From the NCBI GenBank assembly GCA_020847175.1, contig JADLCM010000003.1:60933-124932 (forward strand): 64,000 nt of DNA, read 5' to 3'. A program made the position numbers and the translations under genes. Every line of letters begins with the position of its first letter. Position 1 is the stretch's first letter. This DNA is from Phycisphaerales bacterium (GTDB lineage: Bacteria > Planctomycetota > Phycisphaerae > Phycisphaerales > UBA1924). Under the pieces are notes generated by a model. That model ran no database searches. It saw nothing but the letters and a program-made list of their open reading frames with translations, and was not told where the DNA came from. Of this stretch, positions 34,028 through 43,627 are shown one piece after another.

Positions 34028-35134
34028 ATGGCGATCAACATCCGCGAGGTTCTGGGCAAGGAGGCTGACGGGCTGCTGGGGCATGAGAGCCGCACCGTGT
34101 CGAAGCAGGCCCTTGCCCTGCCCGGGCCCGACTTCGTGGACCGGGTTTTCGCGTGGACGGACCGCAACCCCAACGTGCTGCGGAACTTTCAACTGCTCCT
34201 CAACACCGGGAGGCTGGGGGGCACGGGGTATGTGAGCATTCTGCCGGTGGACCAGGGCGTGGAGCACAGCGCCGGCGCGAGCTTCGCGCCGAACCCCGCA
34301 TACTTCGACCCCGAGAACATCGTGAAACTGGCGGTCGAAGGCGGCTGCAACGCCGTGGCGAGCACCTTCGGCGTGCTCGGCATGGTCTCCCGCAAGTTCG
34401 CCCACAAGATTCCGTTCCTGGTGAAGTTCAACCACAACGAACTGCTCACCTACCCCAACCAGCACGACCAGACGCTCTACGGCACCATCACCCAGTGCTG
34501 GGAGATGGGCGCGGTCGCGGTGGGCGCGACGATCTATTTCGGCAGCGAAGAGAGCAGGCGCCAGATCCAGGAAGTGGCCGAAGCCTTCGCCCACGCCCAC
34601 AGCCTCGGCATGGTCACGGTGCTGTGGTGCTACACCCGCAACAACGCGTTCAAGGTGAAGGGCCCCGACGGCAAGAGCACCGACTATCACGCCAGCGCCG
34701 ACCTCACGGGGCAGGCCAACCACCTCGGAGCGACGATCCAGGCGGACATCCTGAAGCAGAAGCTGCCCACAAACAACGGCGGATACGCCGCGCTGAACAC
34801 GGGCTCATCCTCGTACGGCAAGTTTGACAAGCGGGTGTACACCGACCTCGCGGGGTGCGACGAGAACGGGGGGGGCGGGCACCCGATTGATCTCTGCCGC
34901 TACCAGGTGATCAACGGGTACATGGGGAAGGTGCCGCTCATCAACAGCGGCGGGGAGAGCAAGGGCGCGAGCGATCTCGCGGACGCGGTGAAGACGGCGG
35001 TGATCAACAAACGGGCGGGCGGCATGGGGCTGATTTCCGGGCGCAAGGCCTTCCAGAGGCCGATGAAGGAGGGCGCGGCCCTGCTGCACGCGATCCAGGA
35101 TGTGTACCTCGACAAGAGCGTGACAATCGCCTGA
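34028..35134 (+). CDS. Class I fructose-bisphosphate aldolase (DhnA/FbaB type)
   Basis: A 368-residue cytoplasmic aldolase of the archaeal/DhnA class I type, splitting fructose-1,6-bisphosphate into two triose phosphates in glycolysis. Family motifs: [44 protein letters not shown] and [14 protein letters not shown], the last containing the likely Schiff-base lysine, then [10 protein letters not shown] and the phosphate-binding RKAFQRPM. The start at 34028 ([11 protein letters not shown]) fits the family better than the frame open to 33986. Monocistronic, convergent with the DAHP synthase gene. Confidence 0.92.
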   Translation: MAINIREVLGKEADGLLGHESRTVSKQALALPGPDFVDRVFAWTDRNPNVLRNFQLLLNTGRLGGTGYVSILPVDQGVEHSAGASFAPNPAYFDPENIVKLAVEGGCNAVASTFGVLGMVSRKFAHKIPFLVKFNHNELLTYPNQHDQTLYGTITQCWEMGAVAVGATIYFGSEESRRQIQEVAEAFAHAHSLGMVTVLWCYTRNNAFKVKGPDGKSTDYHASADLTGQANHLGATIQADILKQKLPTNNGGYAALNTGSSSYGKFDKRVYTDLAGCDENGGGGHPIDLCRYQVINGYMGKVPLINSGGESKGASDLADAVKTAVINKRAGGMGLISGRKAFQRPMKEGAALLHAIQDVYLDKSVTIA

Positions 35135-35194
35135 CGCCCGCACCGGACGGGGGCGCGGAGCCGCGCGGGGCGCTCGCCCGGCCGGAAGCACGCG

Positions 35195-36592
35195 TCAAGC
35201 GCCGCGGGCCTGGTCGCCGAGTTTGCGCGCGAGCAGGAAGGCCATTTCGAGGGCCTGCTGGTCGTTGAGGCGCGGGTCGCAGCGCGAGGTATAGCGTGCG
35301 CCGAGGTCGGCCTCGGTGAGCCCCGCGGCCCCTCCCGTGCACTCGGTCACGTCTTCGCCGGTGAGTTCGAAGTGCACGCCTCCGAGCACGCCGCCGAGGC
35401 GGGTGTGGATGTCGATGCTGTGCTCGAGCTCTTCGAGGATGGCGCTGAACGACCGGGTCTTGAGGCCGGAATCGGTCGTGGTGGTGTTGCCGTGCATGGG
35501 GTCGCAGACCCAGAGCACGGTCTTGCGGGCGGAGGCGAGGGTCTCGATGAGGCGCGGGAGAGATTCGCCGACCTTCGGTGCGCCCATGCGGGTGATGATG
35601 ACCAGGCGGCCGGGCTCGTTGCCGGGGTTGAGGGTGTCCGCGAGGCGGAGCAGTTCGACCGGGTCGCATGCGGGCCCGATCTTGACGCCCAGGGGATTGC
35701 GGATGCCCCGGAAGTATTCGATGTGCGCTCCGCCGAGCGCCCGGGTGCGCTCGCCGATCCAGGGCAGGTGCGAGGCGAGGTTGTACCAGCCGACACGCCG
35801 CGGCACGAGGCGGGTGGCGGCGGACTCGTACTCCAGGCTCAGGCCCTCATGGCTGGTGTAGAACGTCGTGCGCGAGAGGCGATCGACGCTCTGCTCGCCC
35901 ATCGCCTCCATGAACTTGAGTGCGGAGGCGAGCTCGCGGCTCATGGCTTCATACTGGCGCCGGACCTCAGCCGAGAGGCTGCGATGGCGGGTGAAGGAGA
36001 GGTCCCAGTACTCGGGGTGGTGCAGGTCGGCGAAGCCCGCATCGCAGAGAGAGCGGATGAAGTTCAGCGTCATCGCGGCGTGCTGATAGGCCTGGACGAG
36101 CAGGTCCGGGTCGGGGCGCCGGGCCTCGGGCGTGAACTCGGGCCGGTTGATGAGGTCGCCGAAGTAGGAGGGCAGCGACACCGCGTTGCCCCCGACCAAG
36201 CGGGTCTCAACCGGGTTGGAGCGCGGCTTGGCATATTGCCCCGCAAACCGCCCCACCCGGATCACCGGGCGCTTGATCGCGTGCACCAGCACGAGCGACA
36301 TCTGGAGCAGGATCTTGAGGCGGCTTGTGACCGCGTCGGGGGTGCAGTCCTCAAGCGATTCGGCGCAGTCGCCCCCTTGCAGGACGAATCGCCTGCCCTG
36401 CTGGGCCTCGGCGAGCAACTCGCGCAGGCGCTCGATCTCCCAGCTCGTCACCAGCGGCGGGGCCCGGCGGATGTGGGCCGTGGCCCGGGCCAGGGCGCCG
36501 GCGTCGGAGTAGGCGATGGCCTGCGCATTGGGAAGCGGACGCCATGAATCGGGCGTCCAGGGGCCGGCTGCGGCGTGTCTGGGGAGGGTCAC
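35195..36592 (-). CDS. Class II 3-deoxy-7-phosphoheptulonate (DAHP) synthase
   Basis: About 465 residues. This is the plant-type (class II) DAHP synthase that joins phosphoenolpyruvate and erythrose-4-phosphate in the first step of the shikimate pathway. Motifs include FVLQGGDCAES, VGRFAGQYAKPRS, FYTSHEGLSLEYE, GIRNPLGVKIGPA, VIITRMGAPKV, WVCDPMHGNT and GGVHFELTGEDVTEC. GTG at 36592 gives an N-terminus (PWTPDSWRPLP) like its relatives and has AAGG upstream; an ATG at 36634 is also open. Metal-binding Cys, His, Glu and Asp are in the expected motifs. Confidence 0.93.
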   Translation of the reverse strand: MTLPRHAAAGPWTPDSWRPLPNAQAIAYSDAGALARATAHIRRAPPLVTSWEIERLRELLAEAQQGRRFVLQGGDCAESLEDCTPDAVTSRLKILLQMSLVLVHAIKRPVIRVGRFAGQYAKPRSNPVETRLVGGNAVSLPSYFGDLINRPEFTPEARRPDPDLLVQAYQHAAMTLNFIRSLCDAGFADLHHPEYWDLSFTRHRSLSAEVRRQYEAMSRELASALKFMEAMGEQSVDRLSRTTFYTSHEGLSLEYESAATRLVPRRVGWYNLASHLPWIGERTRALGGAHIEYFRGIRNPLGVKIGPACDPVELLRLADTLNPGNEPGRLVIITRMGAPKVGESLPRLIETLASARKTVLWVCDPMHGNTTTTDSGLKTRSFSAILEELEHSIDIHTRLGGVLGGVHFELTGEDVTECTGGAAGLTEADLGARYTSRCDPRLNDQQALEMAFLLARKLGDQARGA

Positions 36593-36830
36593 GAGGGGTC
36601 CTTCTGCCCGCCGGGCGACGCGCGGAAGTTGCATCGACCGGGGGGCGCACCAACATTGGAGGAGATTCTTGGCTCAAAAACTCATCCGGGCGTGTCCTTC
36701 GGACGATGGGCAGATGCGGACGGCGGGATTCACGACGGAGTGAGGCCGCTGAGCCGCATTTGCCGGGGATGAAGGATCGCCCGGCCCGAGGCCCAGTCAG
36801 GGCCGGGAACAAGACAAGGAGCGTCGCATC

Positions 36831-37163
36831 ATGCCGACCAGCAGCACTCGTCGTTCGGGGCGGACCACCCGCCGCACTTCGGCCCGCCGCACGACCGCCA
36901 AACGGACCACCGCCAAGCGCACGGTGAAGCACTCTGCGGCGAAGCGGAGCACGGCCAAGCGCTCGACCGCGAAGCGCACGACTGCCAAGCGGAACACCGC
37001 GAAGCGCACCACGGCTAAGCGCTCGACCGCCAAGCGGAACACGACGAAGCGGACGACCGCCAAGCGGACCAGCGCCCGTCGCAACTCCGCCGGCAGCGCC
37101 TTCAACTTCTCGACCTTCACGCGCCGCAGCGGCGCGCGTCGTTCGGCCCGCAAGGCCGCCTGA
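36831..37163 (+). CDS. Histone H1-like basic protein with pentapeptide repeats
   Basis: A 110-residue, very basic protein. Residues 18-85 consist of about 14 repeats of the pentapeptide (S/T/N)TAKR, with variants such as TVKHS, SAAKR and NTTKR. A Ser/Arg-rich N-terminus and a short C-terminus (FNFSTFTRRSGARRSARKAA) flank them. The composition is like the C-terminal tail of histone H1 and bacterial HC2-type nucleoproteins, so it probably binds and compacts DNA. GGAG precedes the ATG. The long antisense frame is a mirror of the repeats. Confidence 0.75.
   Translation: MPTSSTRRSGRTTRRTSARRTTAKRTTAKRTVKHSAAKRSTAKRSTAKRTTAKRNTAKRTTAKRSTAKRNTTKRTTAKRTSARRNSAGSAFNFSTFTRRSGARRSARKAA
36890..37076 (+). 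repeat. 15-bp tandem repeat array encoding (S/T/N)TAKR
   Basis: About a dozen degenerate 15-bp units built around GCCAAGCG and ACC/ACG codons lie head to tail inside the H1-like gene. Such arrays change length readily between strains. Confidence 0.7.
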
Positions 37164-37365
37164 ACGCACGGCCTGAGAACACGTGAACACACCCGCCGCG
37201 CTGAGGGCATGCCCTCGGCGCGGCGTGCTAATTTGGAGCGCGTGATCGCCCGGGGCGACGCCCGAGACCATTGAGCCAAGCACGCCAGGCAAGTCGACGG
37301 GCGCGAGCAGCGCCGCGTGATTCAATCCGGCCCTGGACACGAAACCGGGGCCGGCGCACCCAATG

Positions 37366-37401
37366 AAAAGGCCCCCGAGGCGTGTTCCGAGCCTCGGGGG
37401 C
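37366..37401 (-). terminator. Rho-independent terminator of the PEP-CTERM gene
   Basis: On the minus strand, an 11-bp perfect stem (GCCCCCGAGGC with GCCTCGGGGGC) around a 9-nt loop is followed by CTTTTC. It lies 24 bp after the stop codon at 37425. Confidence 0.82.
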
Positions 37402-37424
37402 GAGATTGGCGGGCGAGCCGGGAC

Positions 37425-38150
37425 TCAGGCCCCGGGCGCCGTCCGCCGCGAACGCGGGGCGGCGAGCAGGAGGCTCATCGCGGCGAGCATGCCGGTGCCC
37501 GGAGTGGGCACGACGAAGAGCTGGTCCTGGGCGCACTCGCTGGCGAGGCCGACGAGGTTCTGGAGGCCGCCGACGTGCGCGATGCCGTCACGGAGATCGG
37601 CGAACGCGTCGAGCACGTCGTTGTCCAGAGTGTTCCCGTCGGTCTTGCGGGCGGTGAAATCGCCGACCGCAAGGCTGAGGTCAGAGGTCAGCTCACCCGG
37701 CGCGAAGTCCCAGACGATCTCCCAGACCATGAGCTGGAAGGCGGCGGCGTAGGCGTTGCCCACTTCGACCGACGACTGATCGCCGTCGGCGTAGGCGTAG
37801 AGGCGCTTGAGGAGCTGTGCCTGATCGCTGCTCATGGGGTCGATGTTCGGAGCATCGGGCATGTTGGTGAGGTCTTCAACGCGGTACAGCGTGCCGTGCC
37901 GGTCGACGCGCTGCGTCAGGTCAGTGCAGAATGTGATCTGCGCCCCATCGTGGCCCTCCATGATTCCGGTGCCGCCCGTGAACGTGTGGCGCAGCTGACC
38001 CGCGAAGACGTTCATCTGGTCCTCGCCGAAGGTGATGTTGACGCTGCGTCCGGCACCGGTGCCGTCGAAGCGCAAGTTCACCGTGTCGGCCGAGGCGATG
38101 CCCGCGGCGATGCCCACACACCCGAAGAACGCCATTGCTTTCTTGAACAT
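37425..38150 (-). CDS. Exported protein with PEP-CTERM-like tail (1)
   Basis: A 241-residue protein with a Sec signal (MFKKAMAFFGCVGIAAGIASA). Its C-terminus, VVPTPGTGMLAAMSLLLAAPRSRR, has the layout of a PEP-CTERM sorting tag: a VPTP motif, a hydrophobic stretch, then arginines. The body is beta-rich, with CTDLTQRVD and AFQLMVWEIVWDF, of a kind seen in other planctomycete surface proteins. It would be exported and processed by an exosortase-like enzyme. AGGAG lies upstream of the start at 38150, and a good terminator follows the gene. Confidence 0.75.
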   Translation of the reverse strand: MFKKAMAFFGCVGIAAGIASADTVNLRFDGTGAGRSVNITFGEDQMNVFAGQLRHTFTGGTGIMEGHDGAQITFCTDLTQRVDRHGTLYRVEDLTNMPDAPNIDPMSSDQAQLLKRLYAYADGDQSSVEVGNAYAAAFQLMVWEIVWDFAPGELTSDLSLAVGDFTARKTDGNTLDNDVLDAFADLRDGIAHVGGLQNLVGLASECAQDQLFVVPTPGTGMLAAMSLLLAAPRSRRTAPGA

Positions 38151-38316
38151 GTTCTCACTCCTGCTCTGGTTTGCCTTGGCGGGGCTCGTGCCCGGCCATG
38201 AACAAACATGCCAAGCAGCGCGGTGCCGGGCACGCACGCGGGCCTGAATCCGGGGGGGCGTGGGCAGGGTTGCGCGGCGGGCGCGGGTCGCGCGCGGTCA
38301 GTAACGCGGGGCACGT

Positions 38317-38352
38317 CCCAAAACCAGCAAGGCCGCCCCGAACGGGGCGGCC
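38317..38352 (-). terminator. Probable terminator of the second PEP-CTERM gene
   Basis: On the minus strand, a 10-bp stem (AGGCCGCCCC with GGGGCGGCCT) around GTTC is followed within 9 nt by TTTT. It lies about 28 bp after the stop at 38380. Confidence 0.6.
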
Positions 38353-38379
38353 TCGCGTGAAAGAAGGCTGACGGACGGC

Positions 38380-39189
38380 TCAGCGCCGGCGGCGCCGGGC
38401 GACGAGGCCCGCGATTCCGACAAGCGCGAGGCTTGCCGGGGCGGGGGTGATGAGCTTGTCCTTGGAGATCAGGAACGAGCCACCGGGGTCGAGCACGAAG
38501 TCCCACTGGAAGGACCAGGTGACGTCGTCAAAGACGGGCCCGGCGTTGTCGTCGAGGGTGCTCGGGAGACCGTCCGAGAACAGATTGAGGATGTTCGGGA
38601 AGTTGGCGACGGAGTAGTGAGAGGGGGCCGGGACCACGACGGTCTCGGCAACGGAAATGCCGAGCGCGGCGTCAACCTGATTGGCGACGCGCCCGTTGTC
38701 GATCCAGCCCATGTCGCCGGTCGATGTGCCGCCGAGGTCAAAGTCGACATACTGGAAGAACGACACCGCGTTCGCGCTCGGGAGAAGGTTGCGGATGATG
38801 ATCTGCTCGGCGAGGTCGGCCGTGCGTGAGCCGGGCGTGCCGCCCGAGAGGCCGTAGCGGATCTCGAACTCGAGCCCCGCCGCCAGATCGCGATAGAGCA
38901 CGCTGAGCGTGTCGTCGCGCGGATCGGAGAAGGGGTTCGTGTCGGTGGGCACCGCGCCGATAAGGGCCGTCGAGGTGACGCTGGCCTCGTCGAGCATGTT
39001 GCCGGCGCGGAAGTAGAAATCCTGATTGAAGAGCTCGCTGCCTCCATCGACGATCCAGCTGAACTGGCCGCCGGCGGTCACGTCGAAGGCGGCGGTGCTG
39101 TTGCCGTCTTCGATGATGAAAACCTGCGCCGAAGCGCCGGTCACGAAGCACGCACCCGCCGCGCATGCCAACAGAATGGGTCTTGTCAT
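38380..39189 (-). CDS. Exported protein with PEP-CTERM-like tail (2)
   Basis: A 269-residue protein with a signal (LLACAAGACFVTGASA) and a C-terminal sorting tag LITPAPASLALVGIAGLVARRRRR, the commonest planctomycete PEP-CTERM variant. The body is beta-rich, with WIVDGGSELFNQDFYFRAG and a segment FFQYVDFDLGGTSTGDM. Substrate and role are unknown, but surface display is likely. AAGGAG precedes the ATG at 39189. The 247 bp to dnaE is AT-richer than average and probably contains divergent promoters. Confidence 0.78.
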   Translation of the reverse strand: MTRPILLACAAGACFVTGASAQVFIIEDGNSTAAFDVTAGGQFSWIVDGGSELFNQDFYFRAGNMLDEASVTSTALIGAVPTDTNPFSDPRDDTLSVLYRDLAAGLEFEIRYGLSGGTPGSRTADLAEQIIIRNLLPSANAVSFFQYVDFDLGGTSTGDMGWIDNGRVANQVDAALGISVAETVVVPAPSHYSVANFPNILNLFSDGLPSTLDDNAGPVFDDVTWSFQWDFVLDPGGSFLISKDKLITPAPASLALVGIAGLVARRRRR

Positions 39190-39436
39190 CTCTGTCTCCT
39201 TGGACCACGCGGGCCCTTGTCCGGCACCGTTTCCGGTGACGGGTCTTGTCTCTGGAGTTCATGTTACCGGGCATCTGACGACGCGGAAGCATCTTGGCGG
39301 AAAATTCCGAGTTTTTCTGGTGCACATAGTTTTTTGGCTCCTGATAGGGATGTTCTGGGAGCCTGTGTGACGACTGTCGGAAGACCCCGGGCAGTGCTGC
39401 TCGCGATATCATGCGACCAACTCGGCCGCACACCGC

Positions 39437-42400
39437 ATGGACGCCGTACAAATGGTGGAATCAACGCCAAACCCCACAACAGGTGGTTTCGTCCACCTTC
39501 ACCTGCACTCGGAATACTCGCTGCTGGATGGCGGAAACCGCATTGACCGCCTCGTCGCCCGGGTGAAAGAGCTCGGGATGTCCGCGGTCGCGGTCACCGA
39601 CCACGGAAACATTCACGGGGCGGTGCAGTTTGCGCTCGCGGCGAAGGCCGAGGGGATCAAGCCGATTCTCGGGGTTGAGGCCTATGTCGCCCCGGGGGAT
39701 CGGCGTGACAGGACGCACACGGGGGTCGCCGACGGCGGGTATCACCTTGTGCTGCTTGCGGAGAACAACACGGGGTGGCAGAACCTGCTGTACCTGTGCT
39801 CCGAGGCGTATCTCACGGGCTTCTACTACAGGCCGCGCATCGACCGGGCACTCCTGGAGAAGCACCACGCGGGGCTGATCGCGATCAACGGGCACCTGGG
39901 GAGCGAGATCGGGGAGCACCTGCTGGACTTTGCGCGATCGAACGATCGGAAGTTCTGGGACCAGGCCGTGTCGAGCGCGCGCTGGCACGCGGGGGTGTTC
40001 GGGCCGTCGCCGGCGGGCCTGCCCCGTTTCTACGTCGAGATGCAGCACCATGTGCCGGAGCAGAACCAGATCAACCCGCTGCTGATCCGGCTGGCGCGCG
40101 AACTCGCGCTGCCGCTGGTGGGGGACAACGATGCGCACTTCCTCCGCGCCGAGGACCATGACGCCCACGACACGCTGATCTGCATCTCGATGGGCAAGAA
40201 CAAGGACGAGCCGGACCGGCTCCACTACACGCCCGAGCTGTACGTGAAGAGCCCGGCGCAGATGCGCGAGGTGTTCCGGGCGTACGGCGAGGCGGGCACG
40301 GAGGCGCTGGACAACTCGGTGCGGATCGCGGAGCGCTGCCACGTCGAACTGCCTGTGGGACGGAGTTTCGCCCCGGTCGTGCGGGTGCGGGCGCCGGCCG
40401 ATCGCGACCTGCCGCGGGCCGATGATGCGCGGTTCGGGGGCGACCTGTCGGCGTGGCACCGGGCGTACTCAGAGTGCTTCTCGCTCAGCGCGCACGAGGA
40501 GGGTGCGGCGGGGGCCGAGGGCGAGACCGCGGCCTCACTCAAGGCGGGATGCGACCGGGCGCTGCGCATGCTCGCCGAGGCGGGCATGGCCTGGCGTTAC
40601 GGCCCCGAGGTGGTCGAGGGTCGGCACGGGCTGGCGGAGGGATCGCCGAAGGCGGACGCGGCGCGGGCCGACGCGCGCGATGCGCGCGTGTTCGACCTGT
40701 GGGCCCGCCTCAACCGGGAACTGACGATTCTCGCGGACAAGCAGATCTCGGCCTACTTCCTGATCGTGTGGGACTTCGTGAACTGGGGGCGGCTGCGGGG
40801 CATCCCGGCGATCGCGCGCGGTTCGGGCGTGGGCACGATGACGGGCTACGTGCTCGGGCTTTCCAATGCCTGCCCGGTCCGCTACGGCCTCCTGTTCGAG
40901 CGGTTCACCGACCCCGACCGCAGCGAGTACCCCGACAGCGACATCGACCTGTGCCAGGACGGGCGCGCGAGCGTGATCGAGTACGTGCGCCAGAAGTACA
41001 CGCACGTCGCCCAGATCATCACCTTCGGCACCATGAAGGCCCGGGCGGCGATCCGCGATGTCGCGCGGGTGCTGGGAATCCCGCTGGGCGAGACCGACAA
41101 GGTCGCCAAGCTCGTGCCCGAGGCGCTGGGCATGACCCTTGACAAGGCGCTGGCCGAGGAGCCGGAACTCAAGAAGCTTTACCAGGCGGACGCCCGCATC
41201 ACGCGCCTCATCGACACCGCGCGGGTGCTGGAGGGCCAGGCGCGGCACTGCGGCGTGCACGCGGCGGGCGTGGTGATCGCCAACCGGCCCCTGCACGAGA
41301 TCGTGCCGCTCTATCGCCAGCCCGGGAGTGAAGAGAACGAGATCGTCACGCAGTGGGACGGCCCGACGTGCGAGAAGATGGGCCTGCTGAAGATGGACTT
41401 CCTGGGCCTGCGCACGATCTCGGTGGTCGAGCGGGCCAAAGCGCTGATTCGGCAGAGCCTGGACGAGCGCGCGATCTGGGAGGCCGTCGGACGATCCAGT
41501 GACGCGGAGTCGGCGGCGCGGCGAGAGGACGCCGCCGCTGATCGAGGTGGTTCGCAGACTGCAACTCGCCAGGGCCACCCGCTCGATCTTGACCGGCTCA
41601 CCTTTGACGACCCCAAGGTCTTCGAGCTCTTTCAGCGCGGCGAGACCACCGGGGTGTTCCAGTTTGAGTCGGGGGGCATGCGCCGGCTGCTGGTGGACAT
41701 GAAACCGGACCGGCTGGAAGACCTGATCGCCGCCAACGCGCTCTTCCGGCCCGGACCGATGGACCTGATCCCCGACTACAACGCGCGCAAGCACGGGCAG
41801 CAGCCTGTGCCCGATGTCCACCCCATCGTCAACCGCTTCACGGCGGAAACCTACGGCGTGATGGTCTACCAGGAGCAGGTCATGCAGATCGTGCATGAGC
41901 TCGGCGGCATCCCGCTGCGGGCCGCGTACTCGCTCATCAAGGCGATCAGCAAGAAGAAGGTGAAGGAGATCGACAAGACGCGGCCCACGTTCATCGAGGG
42001 CGCGGTGCGCCAGGGGCTGACCAAGGCGAAGGCTGAAGCTCTCTTCGAGATGATCCTGAAGTTCGCGGGGTACGGCTTCAACAAGAGCCACTCGACGGGA
42101 TACGCGATCGTGGCGTTCCAGACCGCGTACCTCAAGACCTACTTTCCGCGCCAGTACATGGCCGCGTTTCTGTCGTACGAGAGCAAGGCGCAGAAGGCCA
42201 GCGACTGGATTCCGTACCTGGAAGATGCGCGGAAGACGCGCAGCATCGACCCGCGGACGGGCGAGGTGCTGAGCCAGCGGATCGAAGTCAAGCCGCCGGA
42301 CATCAACCTGTCGAAGGCGGATTTCGCGGTGGTCTACGACGACGGAGAGGCCCGAGCGGCCCACACCGGGCACATCCGCTTCGGGCTCACGGCGATCAAG

Positions 42401-43579
42401 GGAGTGGGGGAGAAGGCCATCGAGTCGGTGCTGCGTGAACGCGAGGGCACGCGCGAGGTGCCGCCCGTCGGCGCGGGCACGCCCGGAGCCGCCCGCCCCT
42501 TCGCCTCGGTCTTCGAGTTCTGCGAGCGCGTGCCCCAGGGTTCGGTGAACAAGGCCGCGATCGAAGCGCTTGTGAAGTGCGGGGCCTTTGATTCGTTGCA
42601 CGGGCGGGGCGCCCGCGCCAGCATGGTGGCGAGCATCGAGGGAGCGGTGGCGGCGGGCCAGCGCGCCGCGGCAGACCGGGCCGCGGGGCAGGCGGGGCTC
42701 TTCGGATTCGGGGGCGCGCCCGCGGCACAGGCGCCTTCGGCAGCACCCCTGGCCCGCGTGCCGGCGTGGAGCGAGTCGGAGACTCTCAAGCAGGAGAAGG
42801 ACACGCTCGGGTTCTACGTCTCCAGCCACCCGCTCGAAGAATGGAGCGCCTGGACCCGGGCCTTCGCGCCCTCGACGGTGGGGGAGGTGAGCGATCTGCC
42901 CTCCGACAAGCGCGTGGTGCTCGCGGCGCTGGTGGGGGTGAAGCGGATGCTGGTGGTGAAGCAGGGGCGCAGCAAGGGCCAGCGCATGGCCGCGCTCACG
43001 ATCGAGGACCTCTCCGGGTCGATCGAGGGGGTGATGTTCGCGGACTGCTTCGCCCGCTACGGGCATCTGCTGGAGGACGATGCGCCGAAGTTCGTGCTGG
43101 GGCGGGTTGATCTCTCGCGGGGCGAGCACCAGATCATGGTCGATTCGCTGGTGCCGATTGATACGCCGCCTCTGGAGAAGGGGCGACTGCGGCTGAGCAT
43201 CCGCGAGGACCGGCTCAACGGACACGCAGAGGACGCGCTGCACCGCCTGCGCGCGGCGCTGGACACGGCGGGGGGCGGTATGCCCCCGGGCACACCCAAA
43301 GGCAGCCCGGCCAATGCGAATGCGACGATGGGGAACCCCGCGGGCCGCGCCGAGACCGTCCCGATGGACCTGGTCGTCGAGGCGGAGGGCGTCGCGGTGC
43401 TCATCGAACCCAAGGCCGAAGCGCGCGTGATGCTCGGGGTTGACCTGCTGCGCGAGATCAGCGACATCCTCGGCCCCGGGTGCGCGAAGGTGGTGGGGGG
43501 CGTCGCGATCGAGACCGAGGAGCGGCCCAAGTGGGGCAGCAAGCGACCCGCGCGGCGCGATGACGATGATGATGTGTGA
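39437..43579 (+). CDS. dnaE: DNA polymerase III alpha subunit
   Basis: A 1380-residue replicative polymerase. The N-terminal PHP domain (about 15-300) keeps its metal ligands in HLHLHSEYSLLDG, VTDHGNIHG and GVEAYV. The palm has the catalytic aspartates in YPDSDIDLCQDGR (about residue 497), then GVFQFESGGM and ALFRPGPMDLIP. The helix-hairpin-helix part contains GFNKSHSTGYAIVAFQTAYLK, with an OB-fold near residues 1150-1270. A stretch of about 30 residues (SSDAESAARREDAAADRGG) interrupts the domain before LTFDDPKVFELF and looks like an unstructured insertion. Start at 39437, or the ATG at 39452. Monocistronic. Confidence 0.96.
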   Translation: MDAVQMVESTPNPTTGGFVHLHLHSEYSLLDGGNRIDRLVARVKELGMSAVAVTDHGNIHGAVQFALAAKAEGIKPILGVEAYVAPGDRRDRTHTGVADGGYHLVLLAENNTGWQNLLYLCSEAYLTGFYYRPRIDRALLEKHHAGLIAINGHLGSEIGEHLLDFARSNDRKFWDQAVSSARWHAGVFGPSPAGLPRFYVEMQHHVPEQNQINPLLIRLARELALPLVGDNDAHFLRAEDHDAHDTLICISMGKNKDEPDRLHYTPELYVKSPAQMREVFRAYGEAGTEALDNSVRIAERCHVELPVGRSFAPVVRVRAPADRDLPRADDARFGGDLSAWHRAYSECFSLSAHEEGAAGAEGETAASLKAGCDRALRMLAEAGMAWRYGPEVVEGRHGLAEGSPKADAARADARDARVFDLWARLNRELTILADKQISAYFLIVWDFVNWGRLRGIPAIARGSGVGTMTGYVLGLSNACPVRYGLLFERFTDPDRSEYPDSDIDLCQDGRASVIEYVRQKYTHVAQIITFGTMKARAAIRDVARVLGIPLGETDKVAKLVPEALGMTLDKALAEEPELKKLYQADARITRLIDTARVLEGQARHCGVHAAGVVIANRPLHEIVPLYRQPGSEENEIVTQWDGPTCEKMGLLKMDFLGLRTISVVERAKALIRQSLDERAIWEAVGRSSDAESAARREDAAADRGGSQTATRQGHPLDLDRLTFDDPKVFELFQRGETTGVFQFESGGMRRLLVDMKPDRLEDLIAANALFRPGPMDLIPDYNARKHGQQPVPDVHPIVNRFTAETYGVMVYQEQVMQIVHELGGIPLRAAYSLIKAISKKKVKEIDKTRPTFIEGAVRQGLTKAKAEALFEMILKFAGYGFNKSHSTGYAIVAFQTAYLKTYFPRQYMAAFLSYESKAQKASDWIPYLEDARKTRSIDPRTGEVLSQRIEVKPPDINLSKADFAVVYDDGEARAAHTGHIRFGLTAIKGVGEKAIESVLREREGTREVPPVGAGTPGAARPFASVFEFCERVPQGSVNKAAIEALVKCGAFDSLHGRGARASMVASIEGAVAAGQRAAADRAAGQAGLFGFGGAPAAQAPSAAPLARVPAWSESETLKQEKDTLGFYVSSHPLEEWSAWTRAFAPSTVGEVSDLPSDKRVVLAALVGVKRMLVVKQGRSKGQRMAALTIEDLSGSIEGVMFADCFARYGHLLEDDAPKFVLGRVDLSRGEHQIMVDSLVPIDTPPLEKGRLRLSIREDRLNGHAEDALHRLRAALDTAGGGMPPGTPKGSPANANATMGNPAGRAETVPMDLVVEAEGVAVLIEPKAEARVMLGVDLLREISDILGPGCAKVVGGVAIETEERPKWGSKRPARRDDDDDV

Positions 43580-43627
43580 ACCGTGCCGGGCAGCGCGGGC
43601 CGCGGGGGCCCGAACGTTGATCCGGGC

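Noticed and set aside
40535..43243. 902-codon open frame antisense to dnaE, with others at 39461-40459
   Set aside because: Composition artefact opposite a conserved polymerase gene; no recognisable motifs or ribosome binding sites.
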